From a virus, in the IMG/VR virus record IMGVR_UViG_3300047319_002371, positions 1-40,322 of that record: DNA of 40,322 bases. One strand, given 5' to 3'. The position numbers and the translations under genes are program-made. Position 1 is the stretch's first letter. The number at the start of each line of letters is the position of its first letter. Shown piece by piece: positions 1 to 8,131 of the stretch. A model generated the notes under the pieces. It saw only the letters and a list, made by a program, of their open reading frames with translations. It was not told the DNA's origin and ran no database searches.

Positions 1-159
1 GTGACCAGCCGCGCGATCATCGTCATCGGCATCATGCTCCTCGCCGCCAGCTTGGCGATGGGCCGCACCGATTACCTCTTGGTCAACTGGGGCGCGTTCT
101 TAGCTGGCGCGATCTTGGTGATCGTCGGCACGGGGCGAATGTTTTTCTTGGAGCGCTGA
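1..159 (+). CDS. Small two-helix membrane protein, possible holin
   Basis: Reading from the GTG at base 1 gives 52 residues with two hydrophobic stretches (about residues 5-20 and 27-47) joined by a short polar turn (GRTDY), ending in an Arg/Glu tail. That is the size and topology of small phage holins. It lies two genes upstream of the GH19 endolysin, which makes a lysis role plausible. The frame is open to the window edge, so the true start may lie outside. I do not recognise a specific family; holin is an inference from topology and position. Confidence 0.5.
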   Translation: MTSRAIIVIGIMLLAASLAMGRTDYLLVNWGAFLAGAILVIVGTGRMFFLER

Positions 160-200
160 TCGTCATAGCCTAGTCGCGCAAAAGGGGCGATGATAAGACT

Positions 201-218
201 CACGTCGCAACGGACGTG
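201..218 (+). promoter_or_regulatory. Small hairpin directly upstream of a ribosome binding site
   Basis: CACGTC (201-206) and GACGTG (213-218) are perfect 6-bp arms around a 6-base loop, ending one base before the GGAGG that serves the ATG at 232. It could modulate translation of the next gene, or be chance in GC-rich DNA. No U-tract follows, so it is not a terminator. Confidence 0.25.
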
Positions 219-231
219 GGAGGATCATCGC

Positions 232-654
232 ATGCCGCAAGCCTACTGGATCATCCCGCTTGAGGGCGGACGCATCGACAACAGCCTACCTGGCGGCGGG
301 GGACATCCCAGCCAGCCGATTTATCATCCTGGTCATCCTGCGCATGGTTATCCGGTCGATCCTAGTTACGATCGGCCGATTCATCATCCGGGGCACCCAG
401 ATCACGGACTTCCGCCTGGGTCGAGCTCCGGTCATCCCGGCAACCGGCCGCCGTGGAGCGGCAATTACCCGAGCGGTCAGCCGGTTCCTCCCGACACCAT
501 CAACCCGCCCTTGCCGGATTATTTGCCTGAGCCCTACGACGACAAAATCATTGTCGCGATCAAGCGTCCCGACGTGACCGAGTGGCGCGTGACGGCGTAT
601 GACGTGGATTCGGGAATCGACAATTCGCTGCCGCCTGCTCCCGAACCGAAGTGA
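232..654 (+). CDS. Pro/His/Gly-rich repeat protein
   Basis: A 140-residue protein of low complexity. It carries repeated HPGHPxHGxP-type units (about residues 30-65) and the phrase IDNSLP both near the N-terminus and near the C-terminus. The start at 232 is chosen over the in-frame ATG at 190 because GGGAGG sits 8 bases upstream of it. No enzyme motif or membrane segment is visible. Similar Pro/His repeat proteins occur in phages of alphaproteobacteria without known function; a disordered virion or lysis-linked role is only a guess. The GTG of the endolysin overlaps its stop by four bases, so the two are translationally coupled. Confidence 0.75.
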   Translation: MPQAYWIIPLEGGRIDNSLPGGGGHPSQPIYHPGHPAHGYPVDPSYDRPIHHPGHPDHGLPPGSSSGHPGNRPPWSGNYPSGQPVPPDTINPPLPDYLPEPYDDKIIVAIKRPDVTEWRVTAYDVDSGIDNSLPPAPEPK

Positions 655-1217
655 TCGACCGGGACAAATTCTTCGACGCGATACGGGAGAGTCCGTTTCA
701 GGGCGTGCTCTCCCAGCGTCAAGTCAATGGAATGAACGATCTTCTGGACACCTGGGAGGTCCACCACCCCAACAAGGACATCCGGTGGCTCGCGTACGCG
801 CTGGCCACCGCCTTCCACGAGACGGCGCAAGAGATGCAGCCGATCGAGGAATACGGCAAAGGCAGCGGCAAGGAATACGGCGTGCCGGCCGGCCCCTACA
901 ATCAGTGTTACTACGGCCGCGGTTTCGTTCAACTCACCTGGTTCGAGAACTACGAAAAGGGCGAGAGCGTCTTGATGCGCAACTACGGCGTCATCTGCCC
1001 GATGGTGGAATACCCCCATCGCATGCTCGAGACCGTGCCGAGCGCGCTTGTGCTCTATGACGGGATGATCGACGGCTGGTTTACCGGCGTCGGCTTGCCA
1101 GATTTCTTTAATGCCGATAAGGAGGATCCGGTCAACGCGCGGAAAATCGTGAACGGGCTCGACAAAGCTGAGCTTATCGCCGGCTATTATTGGGATTTTA
1201 AGAAAAGTCTCATCTGA
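651..1217 (+). CDS. Endolysin, GH19 chitinase-like peptidoglycan hydrolase
   Basis: A 188-residue protein with the family-19 glycoside hydrolase signature: AFHETAQE (residues 55-62, catalytic acid Glu57) followed by YYGRGFVQLTWFENY (87-101), the substrate-cleft motif. Phage GH19 enzymes cleave the glycan strand of murein and act as endolysins. There is no signal peptide or cell-wall-binding domain, so release to the periplasm would need a holin; the two-helix protein at 1-159 is a candidate. The start is GTG, overlapping the previous stop (GTGA). The domain call is confident; the lysis role rests on family knowledge and size. Confidence 0.88.
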   Translation: MIDRDKFFDAIRESPFQGVLSQRQVNGMNDLLDTWEVHHPNKDIRWLAYALATAFHETAQEMQPIEEYGKGSGKEYGVPAGPYNQCYYGRGFVQLTWFENYEKGESVLMRNYGVICPMVEYPHRMLETVPSALVLYDGMIDGWFTGVGLPDFFNADKEDPVNARKIVNGLDKAELIAGYYWDFKKSLI

Positions 1218-1225
1218 GAGGCTGA

Positions 1226-3604
1226 GTGGAACGGATCTTCGCGAGTTTCAAGGACTCGGGCGGGGGCAACACCTCCTCCTACGATCCATTCGACCCCGAT
1301 TCCAAGGACGAATATATCCAGGCGATGATCAAGGACTCTCGCGATTACGAGGGTTCCGTGCTCGCTGGCGACCGCGACTACGCCCAGAAATATTACTACG
1401 GGCTGCTGCCGACGCTCGACGGCAATGACAACAATCCCTGGTCCGACACCACGATCATCCAGGACGCCAACGCGACCTATAACCAGGTCGAGAATCAGAC
1501 TCAGGACGAAGCCAACCGTTCGAAATACGTTTCGACCGACGTCCGCGATGCGGTGATGATGATGCTGCCGAGCCTGATTCGGCTATTCGGCGCGTCCGAA
1601 TCTCCGATTGAGCTCGTTCCGCGCGGCGCGGCCGAAAGCGACATGGCGACGCAGGCCACAAGCTACGTAAACTACACTTTCTGGAACGATAATCCGGGGT
1701 TTTTGCTGCTCTACGGCGCTTTCAAGGACGCGCTGACGGTTCGCACGGGCTACCTCAAGTGGTGGACCGACACCCGAAAGGAGTATCGGACGAAGGAATT
1801 CACCAACATCACTGCGCAGCAGATCCAGCAGATTTTGAGCGAGGATCCGACGGCGAAGCTGGCTGAGATGGGCCAGCCGATCATGCCTCCGACGCCGCCG
1901 CCGCAGATGCAGCCACCGCCCGGGCCGCCTGGCGCGATTCCGGGCATGGGGCCCCCTGGCGGAACTCAACCCCCCGGTATGCCGCCAGGGACCGCCATGG
2001 CGCCGATGCCGCCGCCCCCGATCTATGATCACGTTGTCTTCCGCTACGAAGTGTCGAAGCCGATGATCAAGGTTTGCGGCGTGCCGCCGGAAGAGATGCG
2101 GCTCGACCGTTACGCGCGGACGTTTCGCGAGAGCCGGCTTGTCGGCCACGAGCGCGTGGTCCCGGTCGATGAGCTCACCGCGATGGGCTACAAGCGCGAC
2201 GACTTGCTCGAGTACATCCAGAGCCAGTCGACGCCGGAAATGACCCAGGAAGCGCAGCTGCGCAATCCCGGCCGGATGATGGCGACGCGGATTGGCGACG
2301 GTGTGATGTACGGCGAATGGTATGTCCGCGTCGATGAGGACGGCGACGGCTTTGCCGAGCTTCGCCACGTCATCACGATGGGCGAGAACGCCGACATCAT
2401 CTCGAACGCGCCGGCGAACCGGATCAAGTTCGCGCTGTTTAGCTGCGATCCGATCAGCCACACGATCGTGGGCGACAGCCTGGCCGACTACATCATCGAC
2501 ATTCAGCGGCTGAAGACGAACCTCTCGCGTGCGGTGCTCGACTCGGCGGCCGAGAGCATTAATCCGAAGACGGTGATCAACGAGCTCAACGTCAACGTGG
2601 ACGACGCGCTCAACGACGATCTCGGCGCTGTCATCCGGGTGCGCGGCGATCCGAACGCTGCGGTAATGTACACCAACACGCCGTTTCTCGGCCAGCAGAT
2701 CATGCCGGTGATCGATATGGTGAACGACGTTCTGCAGCGCCGCACCGGCCTGTCGGACGCCGCGCGCGGCTTGGATCCGAAGCAGCTGCAGTCCTCGACG
2801 CAGATCGGCGTCGAGGCAATCATTAACGGTCAGCAGGAGCGCACCGAGCTTGTCGCGCGCGTGCTTGCGGAGACGGGCTTCAAGGATCTGTTTGTCGGGT
2901 TGTTCAACGAGATCTGCGAGAACCCGAACCAGAAGCGGACGCTGAAGCTCAACGGCAACTGGGTCGACTACGACACCTCGACCTTCGACGCCTCGATGTC
3001 GGTTGAGGTCAATCCGACGCTCGGCAAGGGCTCGGACAGCGTGAGGCTGATGACGCTGCAGCAGATCAAGCAGGATCAGCAGGCGATCGTCGCACAGATG
3101 GGGTTGTCGAATCCAATCTGCGGCGTGGTTGAGATGCTGAACACCGAAACGGACATGCTGGCGATCGCGAACATCAAGAACGTGAATCGCTACTTCAAGA
3201 TGCCGAATCCGCAGCAGCTGCAGCAATTGTACAGCGCGCCAAAAGAACCCGATGCGATGACGTTGGCCGCCCAGGCGCAGTACCAGAAGGTCAAGGCCGA
3301 CGCAGCCGAGGCGTTGGGCGATCAGAACCTTCGCAAGGCGCAGCAGGATCAGGACCACGCGCTGGCGATGGCGCAGCTGCGCGAAAGGACGCTGAACGAC
3401 CAGGCGCAACTCAATCTCAAGGCCGATCAGATTCACGCGCAGCATACTCAGGCGCTTGGGCAGATGGCGGCCGATATGTTCAAGACCGCGCATGACGGCG
3501 CGATCGACGTGCATCAGACCCATGTCCAGGCCGCGAGCGACCAAGCGGTTGCGGCTCAGCAGGCCGAGGCGGCGAAGGCGAGCCAAGACGGGGGCGGGGG
3601 ATGA
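1226..3604 (+). CDS. Portal protein
   Basis: A 792-residue protein with the layout of podoviral portals. The N-terminal half contains DAVMMMLPSLIRLF and the core ends with RRTGLSDAARGLDP plus QSSTQIGVEAI (about residues 500-540), a segment typical of P22/SU10-like portals. A Pro/Gly/Met-rich insertion lies at about residues 212-268. The last ~130 residues are Gln/Ala-rich and probably coiled coil, like portal barrels that extend into the capsid. Portals form the dodecameric vertex through which DNA is packaged and ejected. The start is GTG after GAGAGG. It precedes the scaffold and capsid genes, the classic head-gene order; the terminase normally found upstream is not in this window. Confidence 0.9.
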   Translation: MERIFASFKDSGGGNTSSYDPFDPDSKDEYIQAMIKDSRDYEGSVLAGDRDYAQKYYYGLLPTLDGNDNNPWSDTTIIQDANATYNQVENQTQDEANRSKYVSTDVRDAVMMMLPSLIRLFGASESPIELVPRGAAESDMATQATSYVNYTFWNDNPGFLLLYGAFKDALTVRTGYLKWWTDTRKEYRTKEFTNITAQQIQQILSEDPTAKLAEMGQPIMPPTPPPQMQPPPGPPGAIPGMGPPGGTQPPGMPPGTAMAPMPPPPIYDHVVFRYEVSKPMIKVCGVPPEEMRLDRYARTFRESRLVGHERVVPVDELTAMGYKRDDLLEYIQSQSTPEMTQEAQLRNPGRMMATRIGDGVMYGEWYVRVDEDGDGFAELRHVITMGENADIISNAPANRIKFALFSCDPISHTIVGDSLADYIIDIQRLKTNLSRAVLDSAAESINPKTVINELNVNVDDALNDDLGAVIRVRGDPNAAVMYTNTPFLGQQIMPVIDMVNDVLQRRTGLSDAARGLDPKQLQSSTQIGVEAIINGQQERTELVARVLAETGFKDLFVGLFNEICENPNQKRTLKLNGNWVDYDTSTFDASMSVEVNPTLGKGSDSVRLMTLQQIKQDQQAIVAQMGLSNPICGVVEMLNTETDMLAIANIKNVNRYFKMPNPQQLQQLYSAPKEPDAMTLAAQAQYQKVKADAAEALGDQNLRKAQQDQDHALAMAQLRERTLNDQAQLNLKADQIHAQHTQALGQMAADMFKTAHDGAIDVHQTHVQAASDQAVAAQQAEAAKASQDGGGG

Positions 3605-3888
3605 CCGACGAGGTCGACTTCTTCGCGCCCGACGCTCGAGCGAATGACAGCTCGGCTAAGCGGGAGCTCAGCAATGAGGCGACTGAGCTTCTCGACAAGA
3701 ACAGCGTGTTCATGCTCGCCGTTCGGTCGCTGCGCATTCAGTGGTTCAACGAACTTATGAACGCAAAGGACTGGGAGACGAAGGATGATTTGACGCGCCG
3801 GCTCCAGGTTCTGACCGCGGTGCCGCAGGAACTGCAGCGCTTCATCACCGACTACAAGTTCGCATTGAACAAGAGGAAGCATGGCTGA
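3601..3888 (+). CDS. Small conserved-type head-region protein, unknown function
   Basis: A 95-residue soluble protein, acidic at the N-terminus and basic at the C-terminus, predicted mainly helical. Its ATG overlaps the portal stop (ATGA) and its end overlaps the scaffold start by 8 bases, so it is translated as part of the head operon. No motif is recognised. The position between portal and scaffold suggests a role in head assembly, but nothing in the sequence proves it. Confidence 0.75.
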   Translation: MTDEVDFFAPDARANDSSAKRELSNEATELLDKNSVFMLAVRSLRIQWFNELMNAKDWETKDDLTRRLQVLTAVPQELQRFITDYKFALNKRKHG

Positions 3889-5089
3889 CGGCGACGACAA
3901 CGCAGCTAGCGCCTTTCAGCGCGCGATCGATCCGGCTCAGAGCGCCAGCGAGCAACCTGCGCAGCGTCAGCCGGCGACGCGGGCTCGCGATGATGGCGGC
4001 CGGTTCGCCGCGGTCGCGGAGCGTCCGACGCCGTTGTTTGAGATGCGGGTCGTTGAAGGCGATCCGGAAACCGGAGACACCAGCGACGGCGGGGATGACA
4101 CCCGCTTGCGCGATCGCGAGAGAGGAATAGCAGATGGCTGGATTGACGAGAGGCAAGACCGCGAAGCTCAATCACGATCCCGCCAAGCGCCCGCCCAAAC
4201 TGAAGGGAAGAGTGGCGAACGACCTGTACAGCCAGACAACGACGAGGAGCGCGATGCTGCCGCCGCCGACGACGGACACGCAGGAGCCGAGGATGAGCCG
4301 GAAGGCGAAGACGCCGTCGATGAAGAGGATGAAGAGCCGCAGTATGAGATAACCGTCGACGGCCAACCGACCACGGTTTCGCTTGGCGAGCTCCGCGACG
4401 GTTATATCCGTACGGCGACATTTCACTCGCGCCTGAACAAGGTCAACGAGAGCCGCGCTGTCGTTGATCAGGAGAACGCGCGAGTCGCTCAACTGCGCGA
4501 CCTCTACGTCAGGGGGCTGCAGTTTCTCGATGAAGACCTTCGCCAGATGTCGCCTCCCGAGCCGAATTGGGATGAGGAATTTGCGCGGGATCCGCAAGGG
4601 GCTCATCTCAAGCAGAAGGGCTTCCAGAATTTTCACAACAAGCTCGCGCTGATCAGGCAAAACAGAGCCTGGGCGATCCAGAATGGGCGTGAGGAGAACG
4701 ACCGGCGCAGCGCGCAATATGCGTCGGAGCAGTTTACACAATTCGTCCAAGATCATAATAAGCTGATCAAGGACGAGCCATCACTGCGGCGAATCATCGG
4801 CGGGATGCGGCAGACTGCATTGGCCGAGGGGTTCAACGAGCAGGAGGTGGCCGGTGTGTACGACAAGAGGATGCTCAATATCCTTTTGAAAGCGCACCTC
4901 TACGACCAAGGGATGGCGGTAAGACCCCAAGCGGTCATCTCTGGTAAAGGCAAGGCGTTGGTACCCGGTTCCGCTAGGCCCATTAATGGGAGTGCAGGAC
5001 GCCGGAACATCGACGAAGCCCAGCGACAACTCGCTCGCACAGGAAAGATGGAAGACGCCGAAGGCTTCTTCCAGAGGCTTCTCAGATGA
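3881..5089 (+). CDS. Scaffolding-type head assembly protein
   Basis: A 402-residue protein with a disordered, very acidic first half (Asp/Glu-rich about residues 115-150), then VDGQPTTVSLGELRDGYIRT (about 155-175), a segment recurring in phage scaffold proteins, then long helical heptad-like regions. Scaffolds line the prohead during capsid assembly and are lost or cleaved before packaging. The position directly before the major capsid gene supports the call. Base composition falls towards the 3' end (from about 4690), continuing into the capsid gene. There is no protease domain, so it does not look like a protease-scaffold fusion. Confidence 0.8.
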   Translation: MADGDDNAASAFQRAIDPAQSASEQPAQRQPATRARDDGGRFAAVAERPTPLFEMRVVEGDPETGDTSDGGDDTRLRDRERGIADGWIDERQDREAQSRSRQAPAQTEGKSGERPVQPDNDEERDAAAADDGHAGAEDEPEGEDAVDEEDEEPQYEITVDGQPTTVSLGELRDGYIRTATFHSRLNKVNESRAVVDQENARVAQLRDLYVRGLQFLDEDLRQMSPPEPNWDEEFARDPQGAHLKQKGFQNFHNKLALIRQNRAWAIQNGREENDRRSAQYASEQFTQFVQDHNKLIKDEPSLRRIIGGMRQTALAEGFNEQEVAGVYDKRMLNILLKAHLYDQGMAVRPQAVISGKGKALVPGSARPINGSAGRRNIDEAQRQLARTGKMEDAEGFFQRLLR

Positions 5090-5105
5090 TCCGGAGTAAA
5101 CCAAC

Positions 5106-6116
5106 ATGGCAAAGATTGTTAACGCCTTCACGACATACGACGCGAAAGGTAATAGGGAAGATTTAAGCAACGCGATCTACAATATAGACCCGTTCGATAC
5201 TCCAGTTATGTCTGCTATACGCAGGCGTAACGTAAAGAATCGAATTTTCGACTGGCAGATCGAAAATCTAGCCGCCGTTGATCTTAACAACGCCCAATAC
5301 GAAGGCTTTGCTCTCAGCCCGAGAGTCTCACAACCTACGCTTCGGCAGAATAACGTCACACAGATCTCCGAGCGTGACGCGACAGTCTCCGGATCGCAAG
5401 AAGAGGCTGATGCGGCAGGCAAAGGTTCCGAAATGGCGCACCAGATGGCTATGTCCAGCAAGGTGCTCAAATCGGACATGGAATCGATCATGTGCAGCCG
5501 GCAGCAGCGGGTCGACGGCGATGCTCCGCAAGCGACGTCGCCGCGCACCACTGAGTCGATTCCGCACTGGATTGCTCGAGCTCCTGCGCCAAGGCTCGGA
5601 CTGACGGCTGGCCAGGGCGGCGCGGTCGCCGGCTACACCACCAGCTTGCCGACGGCGGCCGGCACGCTGACGGGCGACGCGCCGTTTGCCGCGGTGTCCG
5701 GCGGCAACCAGCTTCAGGTCACCGAAGCTATGTTGGGCCAGGCGATGCAGAACGCGTACACCAACGGCGCGTCACCGACGCTCTGGATCGTGCCTCCTGG
5801 TCCGAAGCGGACCATCTCCACCTTCACCGGCCGAAGCACGACGCAGGTTTTGGTGGGCAAGACGGAAGTCGTTTCAACCATCGACGTGATCGCGACCGAC
5901 TTCGGCAGGATCAAAGTCGCGCCGTCGCGCTGGTTGCCGACCGATCTCGGCCTCTTGATCGATCCGGACTACATCGCGGTCGCTTTCTTCAGAGCCTTTC
6001 GACAGTACCTCCTAGCGAGAACCGGCGACGCCGAGCAGCGAATGATCGTCGTTGAATGGGGGGTCGAGATGCGAAACGCTGTGGCCAATGTTCTGTTCAA
6101 CGGCATCAAAGCGTAG
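5106..6116 (+). CDS. Major capsid protein, SU10/DUF5309 family
   Basis: A 336-residue protein recognisable by DLSNAIYNIDPFDTPVMSAI near the N-terminus and by RQYLLARTGDAEQRMIVVEW near the C-terminus, both typical of the SU10-type HK97-fold capsid family. About 400 copies of such a protein form the icosahedral shell. The ATG at 5106 has GGAG 10 bases upstream. The first ~380 bases are markedly AT-richer than the rest (by my count 24 of 60 G/C at 5161-5220 against 47 of 60 at 5641-5700), which suggests a recombination junction inside the gene. Confidence 0.92.
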   Translation: MAKIVNAFTTYDAKGNREDLSNAIYNIDPFDTPVMSAIRRRNVKNRIFDWQIENLAAVDLNNAQYEGFALSPRVSQPTLRQNNVTQISERDATVSGSQEEADAAGKGSEMAHQMAMSSKVLKSDMESIMCSRQQRVDGDAPQATSPRTTESIPHWIARAPAPRLGLTAGQGGAVAGYTTSLPTAAGTLTGDAPFAAVSGGNQLQVTEAMLGQAMQNAYTNGASPTLWIVPPGPKRTISTFTGRSTTQVLVGKTEVVSTIDVIATDFGRIKVAPSRWLPTDLGLLIDPDYIAVAFFRAFRQYLLARTGDAEQRMIVVEWGVEMRNAVANVLFNGIKA

Positions 6117-6412
6117 TGTCCGAGCGCAAGCGCATATATCGCGACGCCGACGGCGTCCGACGCACCATGGTCTGGGACGACGAGGACCCTAATCAGGTCT
6201 CCGTCGTCACGGAGCAGGACGTAGAGCCGATCCTCGATGGCATCCATCGCGACCGCGAGATCATGACGCATGGCGTCAACAAGCTCGCCGCTCGTATTCC
6301 GGTATCGATTTACGAGCGCGCGATCCACCAGCAATGGGACGAGGACGACTGGACGCGCTGGCTCAATTCCGACGAAGGGGCGCCGTGGCGCGTGTGGCGA
6401 GGGAGAGTCTGA
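6116..6412 (+). CDS. Small head-region protein, unknown function
   Basis: A 98-residue acidic protein. The GTG at 6116 shares its G with the TAG stop of the capsid gene, the only start that avoids a long overlap. It contains VSIYERAIHQQWDEDDW followed by a short C-terminal WRVWRGRV. Similar small proteins commonly follow the SU10-type capsid gene, but I know no assigned function. Placed between capsid and Ig-like genes, it may take part in head completion. Confidence 0.7.
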   Translation: MSERKRIYRDADGVRRTMVWDDEDPNQVSVVTEQDVEPILDGIHRDREIMTHGVNKLAARIPVSIYERAIHQQWDEDDWTRWLNSDEGAPWRVWRGRV

Positions 6413-7011
6413 TGAGCGTGAGCTATAGCCAATTCCAGCAGGAGGTCGCTCTCCAGGTGTTGAAGTTCCGTTGGTATTCCACGGTCGCCAATCCGACTCC
6501 CCCGGCCGCGGTCAACGCCGAGCTCAACGCTATTTCGACGGCGTTGGCGAGCGATACGACAACGCACGACGAGACGATTGAGAATCCAGCCTCAACTGCG
6601 GTGCAGTTCGGCAATCTCGCCAATACCGACTTCACCGACCTGATCCTCTATCATGTCAACAAGGGCAAGGCCGGCAATCTCAGCAACGCCACGATGGCGC
6701 AGGCGATCGACGGCGTCACTGGGGCCCTGGCGCCTCCGGGCGTGGTCGATGTTCCCTTTCTCTACGGCGTACCGCCTTACGCCAATGGTTCGGTGCTCAC
6801 CTGTACGCAGGGCAATTGGCTTGGCACGCCGACCACTAAGAACTACCAATTTCGCCGTGACGGGGTGAACTTTGGATCAAATTCGACCACCTCGACCTAC
6901 ACCATCGTCACCGCGACGGATTCCGGCCACAGCATCGATTGCGTAGTCACGGCAATCAACGGGCAAGGTTCGACCATAGCGCCGGCTTCCAACGCGATAC
7001 GGATTCCGTGA
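6412..7011 (+). CDS. Ig-like domain virion protein
   Basis: A 199-residue protein. Residues about 1-110 are helical and unrecognised. Residues about 118-199 form an Ig-like beta sandwich of the phage type: GSVLTCTQGNW, YQFRRDG, then DSGHSIDCVVTAING with the two Cys expected of the fold. Such domains decorate capsids or tails and can bind carbohydrate loosely. The position right after the capsid genes favours a head decoration or head-tail completion protein. The ATG overlaps the previous stop by one base (TGATG). Confidence 0.75.
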   Translation: MSVSYSQFQQEVALQVLKFRWYSTVANPTPPAAVNAELNAISTALASDTTTHDETIENPASTAVQFGNLANTDFTDLILYHVNKGKAGNLSNATMAQAIDGVTGALAPPGVVDVPFLYGVPPYANGSVLTCTQGNWLGTPTTKNYQFRRDGVNFGSNSTTSTYTIVTATDSGHSIDCVVTAINGQGSTIAPASNAIRIP

Positions 7012-7184
7012 TGACTCAGCTTGGCGTTGAGACGATAGGCGCACTCAAGTCCTCCCCCTTGTTGCTCGTCGTCGTGGTTCTCAACGCCGGGATGATTTTT
7101 GCGCTGCTGTGGGTCGCGAACGTGCAGCGAGATGAACGTCAGACGCTGACCCGGATGCTGATCGACTGCGGAAAGGCGCCATGA
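7011..7184 (+). CDS. Small single-pass membrane protein
   Basis: A 57-residue protein with one strong hydrophobic helix (SSPLLLVVVVLNAGMIFALLW, about residues 14-34) followed by a charged tail and a single Cys near the end. It begins at a TGATG overlap with the previous gene. Small proteins of this layout occur in virion gene clusters of alphaproteobacterial phages and prophages; they may assist lysis, but no family can be proven here. Confidence 0.7.
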   Translation: MTQLGVETIGALKSSPLLLVVVVLNAGMIFALLWVANVQRDERQTLTRMLIDCGKAP

Positions 7185-7185
7185 C

Positions 7186-7437
7186 ATGTGCGGGTTTGGA
7201 ATCGGTACGATCTTTCAGGTGGCGATCTTCGTTATCGTCATCCTGGTTGTCCTGGCGCTGCTTCGCGTTCTGCTCGGTGGCTGGTTTGAGAGCATCACCA
7301 GCGCGCCTTACTGGAACATCATTCAGATCGTCATCGGCGGCGTGGTTGCGATCCTCATTCTGCTGTTCCTCTGGCGTCTCGCTGAGTGTGCGGGCGTGTT
7401 TGGCCGGGTTGGGCTGGCGTCGGTGGGGCTCGCATGA
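7186..7437 (+). CDS. Small two-pass membrane protein, possible holin
   Basis: An 83-residue protein with two hydrophobic helices (about residues 8-30 and 43-66) separated by an amphipathic loop with Trp. It starts one base after the previous gene and its stop overlaps the adaptor ATG (ATGA). The topology fits a holin or an accessory membrane protein. Three small membrane proteins (1-159, 7011-7184 and this one) compete for the holin role in this window; the sequence alone does not decide. Confidence 0.7.
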   Translation: MCGFGIGTIFQVAIFVIVILVVLALLRVLLGGWFESITSAPYWNIIQIVIGGVVAILILLFLWRLAECAGVFGRVGLASVGLA

Positions 7438-8060
7438 CCGACTTCTCCGACTTCATCGCTCAGATCAAGGAATGGCAGAATCGCCAAGACTGGTCGGACG
7501 CGCTCGCGACGTCTTTTGTTCGGATGAGTGAACAAAAGTTCAACGCTGAGCTCCGCGTCGGCCGGATGATTCAGACTGATGACGGTCTGATTGCCGCGCG
7601 GTGCGCGCCATTGCCGGATGACTGGATCGAGATGAGCCTGGTTAGGCTCGCCAACGTTTCGACGCCGACGGGATTCTATCCGATCCATTACCGGCCGCGT
7701 GACGAGTTTTTCAAGCTGCCCGACAAGTGGTCAAACGGCTTCTACACGATCGAGGGTCGCCAGATTTTCTTCGGCGGGCCGCCGGATGCGACTGAAGGCC
7801 AGACGGTCAGGATCTCATACTACGGCGAGGTTCCGGTCTTCTCGGACGACCAGGACAGTTGGATCTACACCAAATACCCGAGCCTCTATCTCTCGGCGGC
7901 GATGATGCACGCGTACATGCACGCGGTTGGCGAGGAGCAGTCCGCGGCGATGGCGAAGCAGCTGGTCGAGGATGGGATTGCAAAGCTCAATGCTGAGTGG
8001 GCTTACGCCAAGGCGAGCGGCTCGCGGCTGACGCGGACGATGAGGAGGAGCTTTGGATGA
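7434..8060 (+). CDS. Head-to-tail adaptor protein, SU10 type
   Basis: A 208-residue protein with the pattern of SU10-like adaptors: a helical start (DFSDFIAQIKEWQNRQDW), FVRMSEQKFNAELRVGRM, a beta region around FYTIEGRQIFFGGPPD with VRISYYGEVPVFSD, and a C-terminal helix after YPSLYLSAAMMHA. Adaptors of this type dock on the portal ring and join it to the tail nozzle in short-tailed phages. The start ATG overlaps the previous stop. Together with the SU10-type capsid it makes a podovirus virion likely. Confidence 0.82.
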   Translation: MTDFSDFIAQIKEWQNRQDWSDALATSFVRMSEQKFNAELRVGRMIQTDDGLIAARCAPLPDDWIEMSLVRLANVSTPTGFYPIHYRPRDEFFKLPDKWSNGFYTIEGRQIFFGGPPDATEGQTVRISYYGEVPVFSDDQDSWIYTKYPSLYLSAAMMHAYMHAVGEEQSAAMAKQLVEDGIAKLNAEWAYAKASGSRLTRTMRRSFG

Positions 8061-8131
8061 AGCTCTTCTTCTTCGCGCTGGCGCTGATGTTTGTTACCGC
8101 GATTCCGGCGCAAAAAGGGAGCTTCGCATGA
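8057..8131 (+). CDS. 24-residue signal-peptide-like ORF
   Basis: ATG at 8057 overlaps the adaptor stop and its own stop overlaps the ATG at 8128, both by ATGA. GAGGAG lies about 9 bases upstream of the ATG. The peptide is a Lys followed by a hydrophobic stretch and an AIPAQ end, resembling a bare signal peptide with nothing behind it. It may be a real micro-peptide that carries ribosomes to the next gene, or the leftover start of a secreted protein like its two downstream neighbours. Confidence 0.45.
   Translation: MKLFFFALALMFVTAIPAQKGSFA

Noticed and set aside
1583-3586. 667-codon open frame on the - strand opposite the portal gene
   Set aside because: It is Arg/Leu/His-rich in the way antisense frames of GC-rich genes are, has no RBS context, and the + strand portal is well supported.
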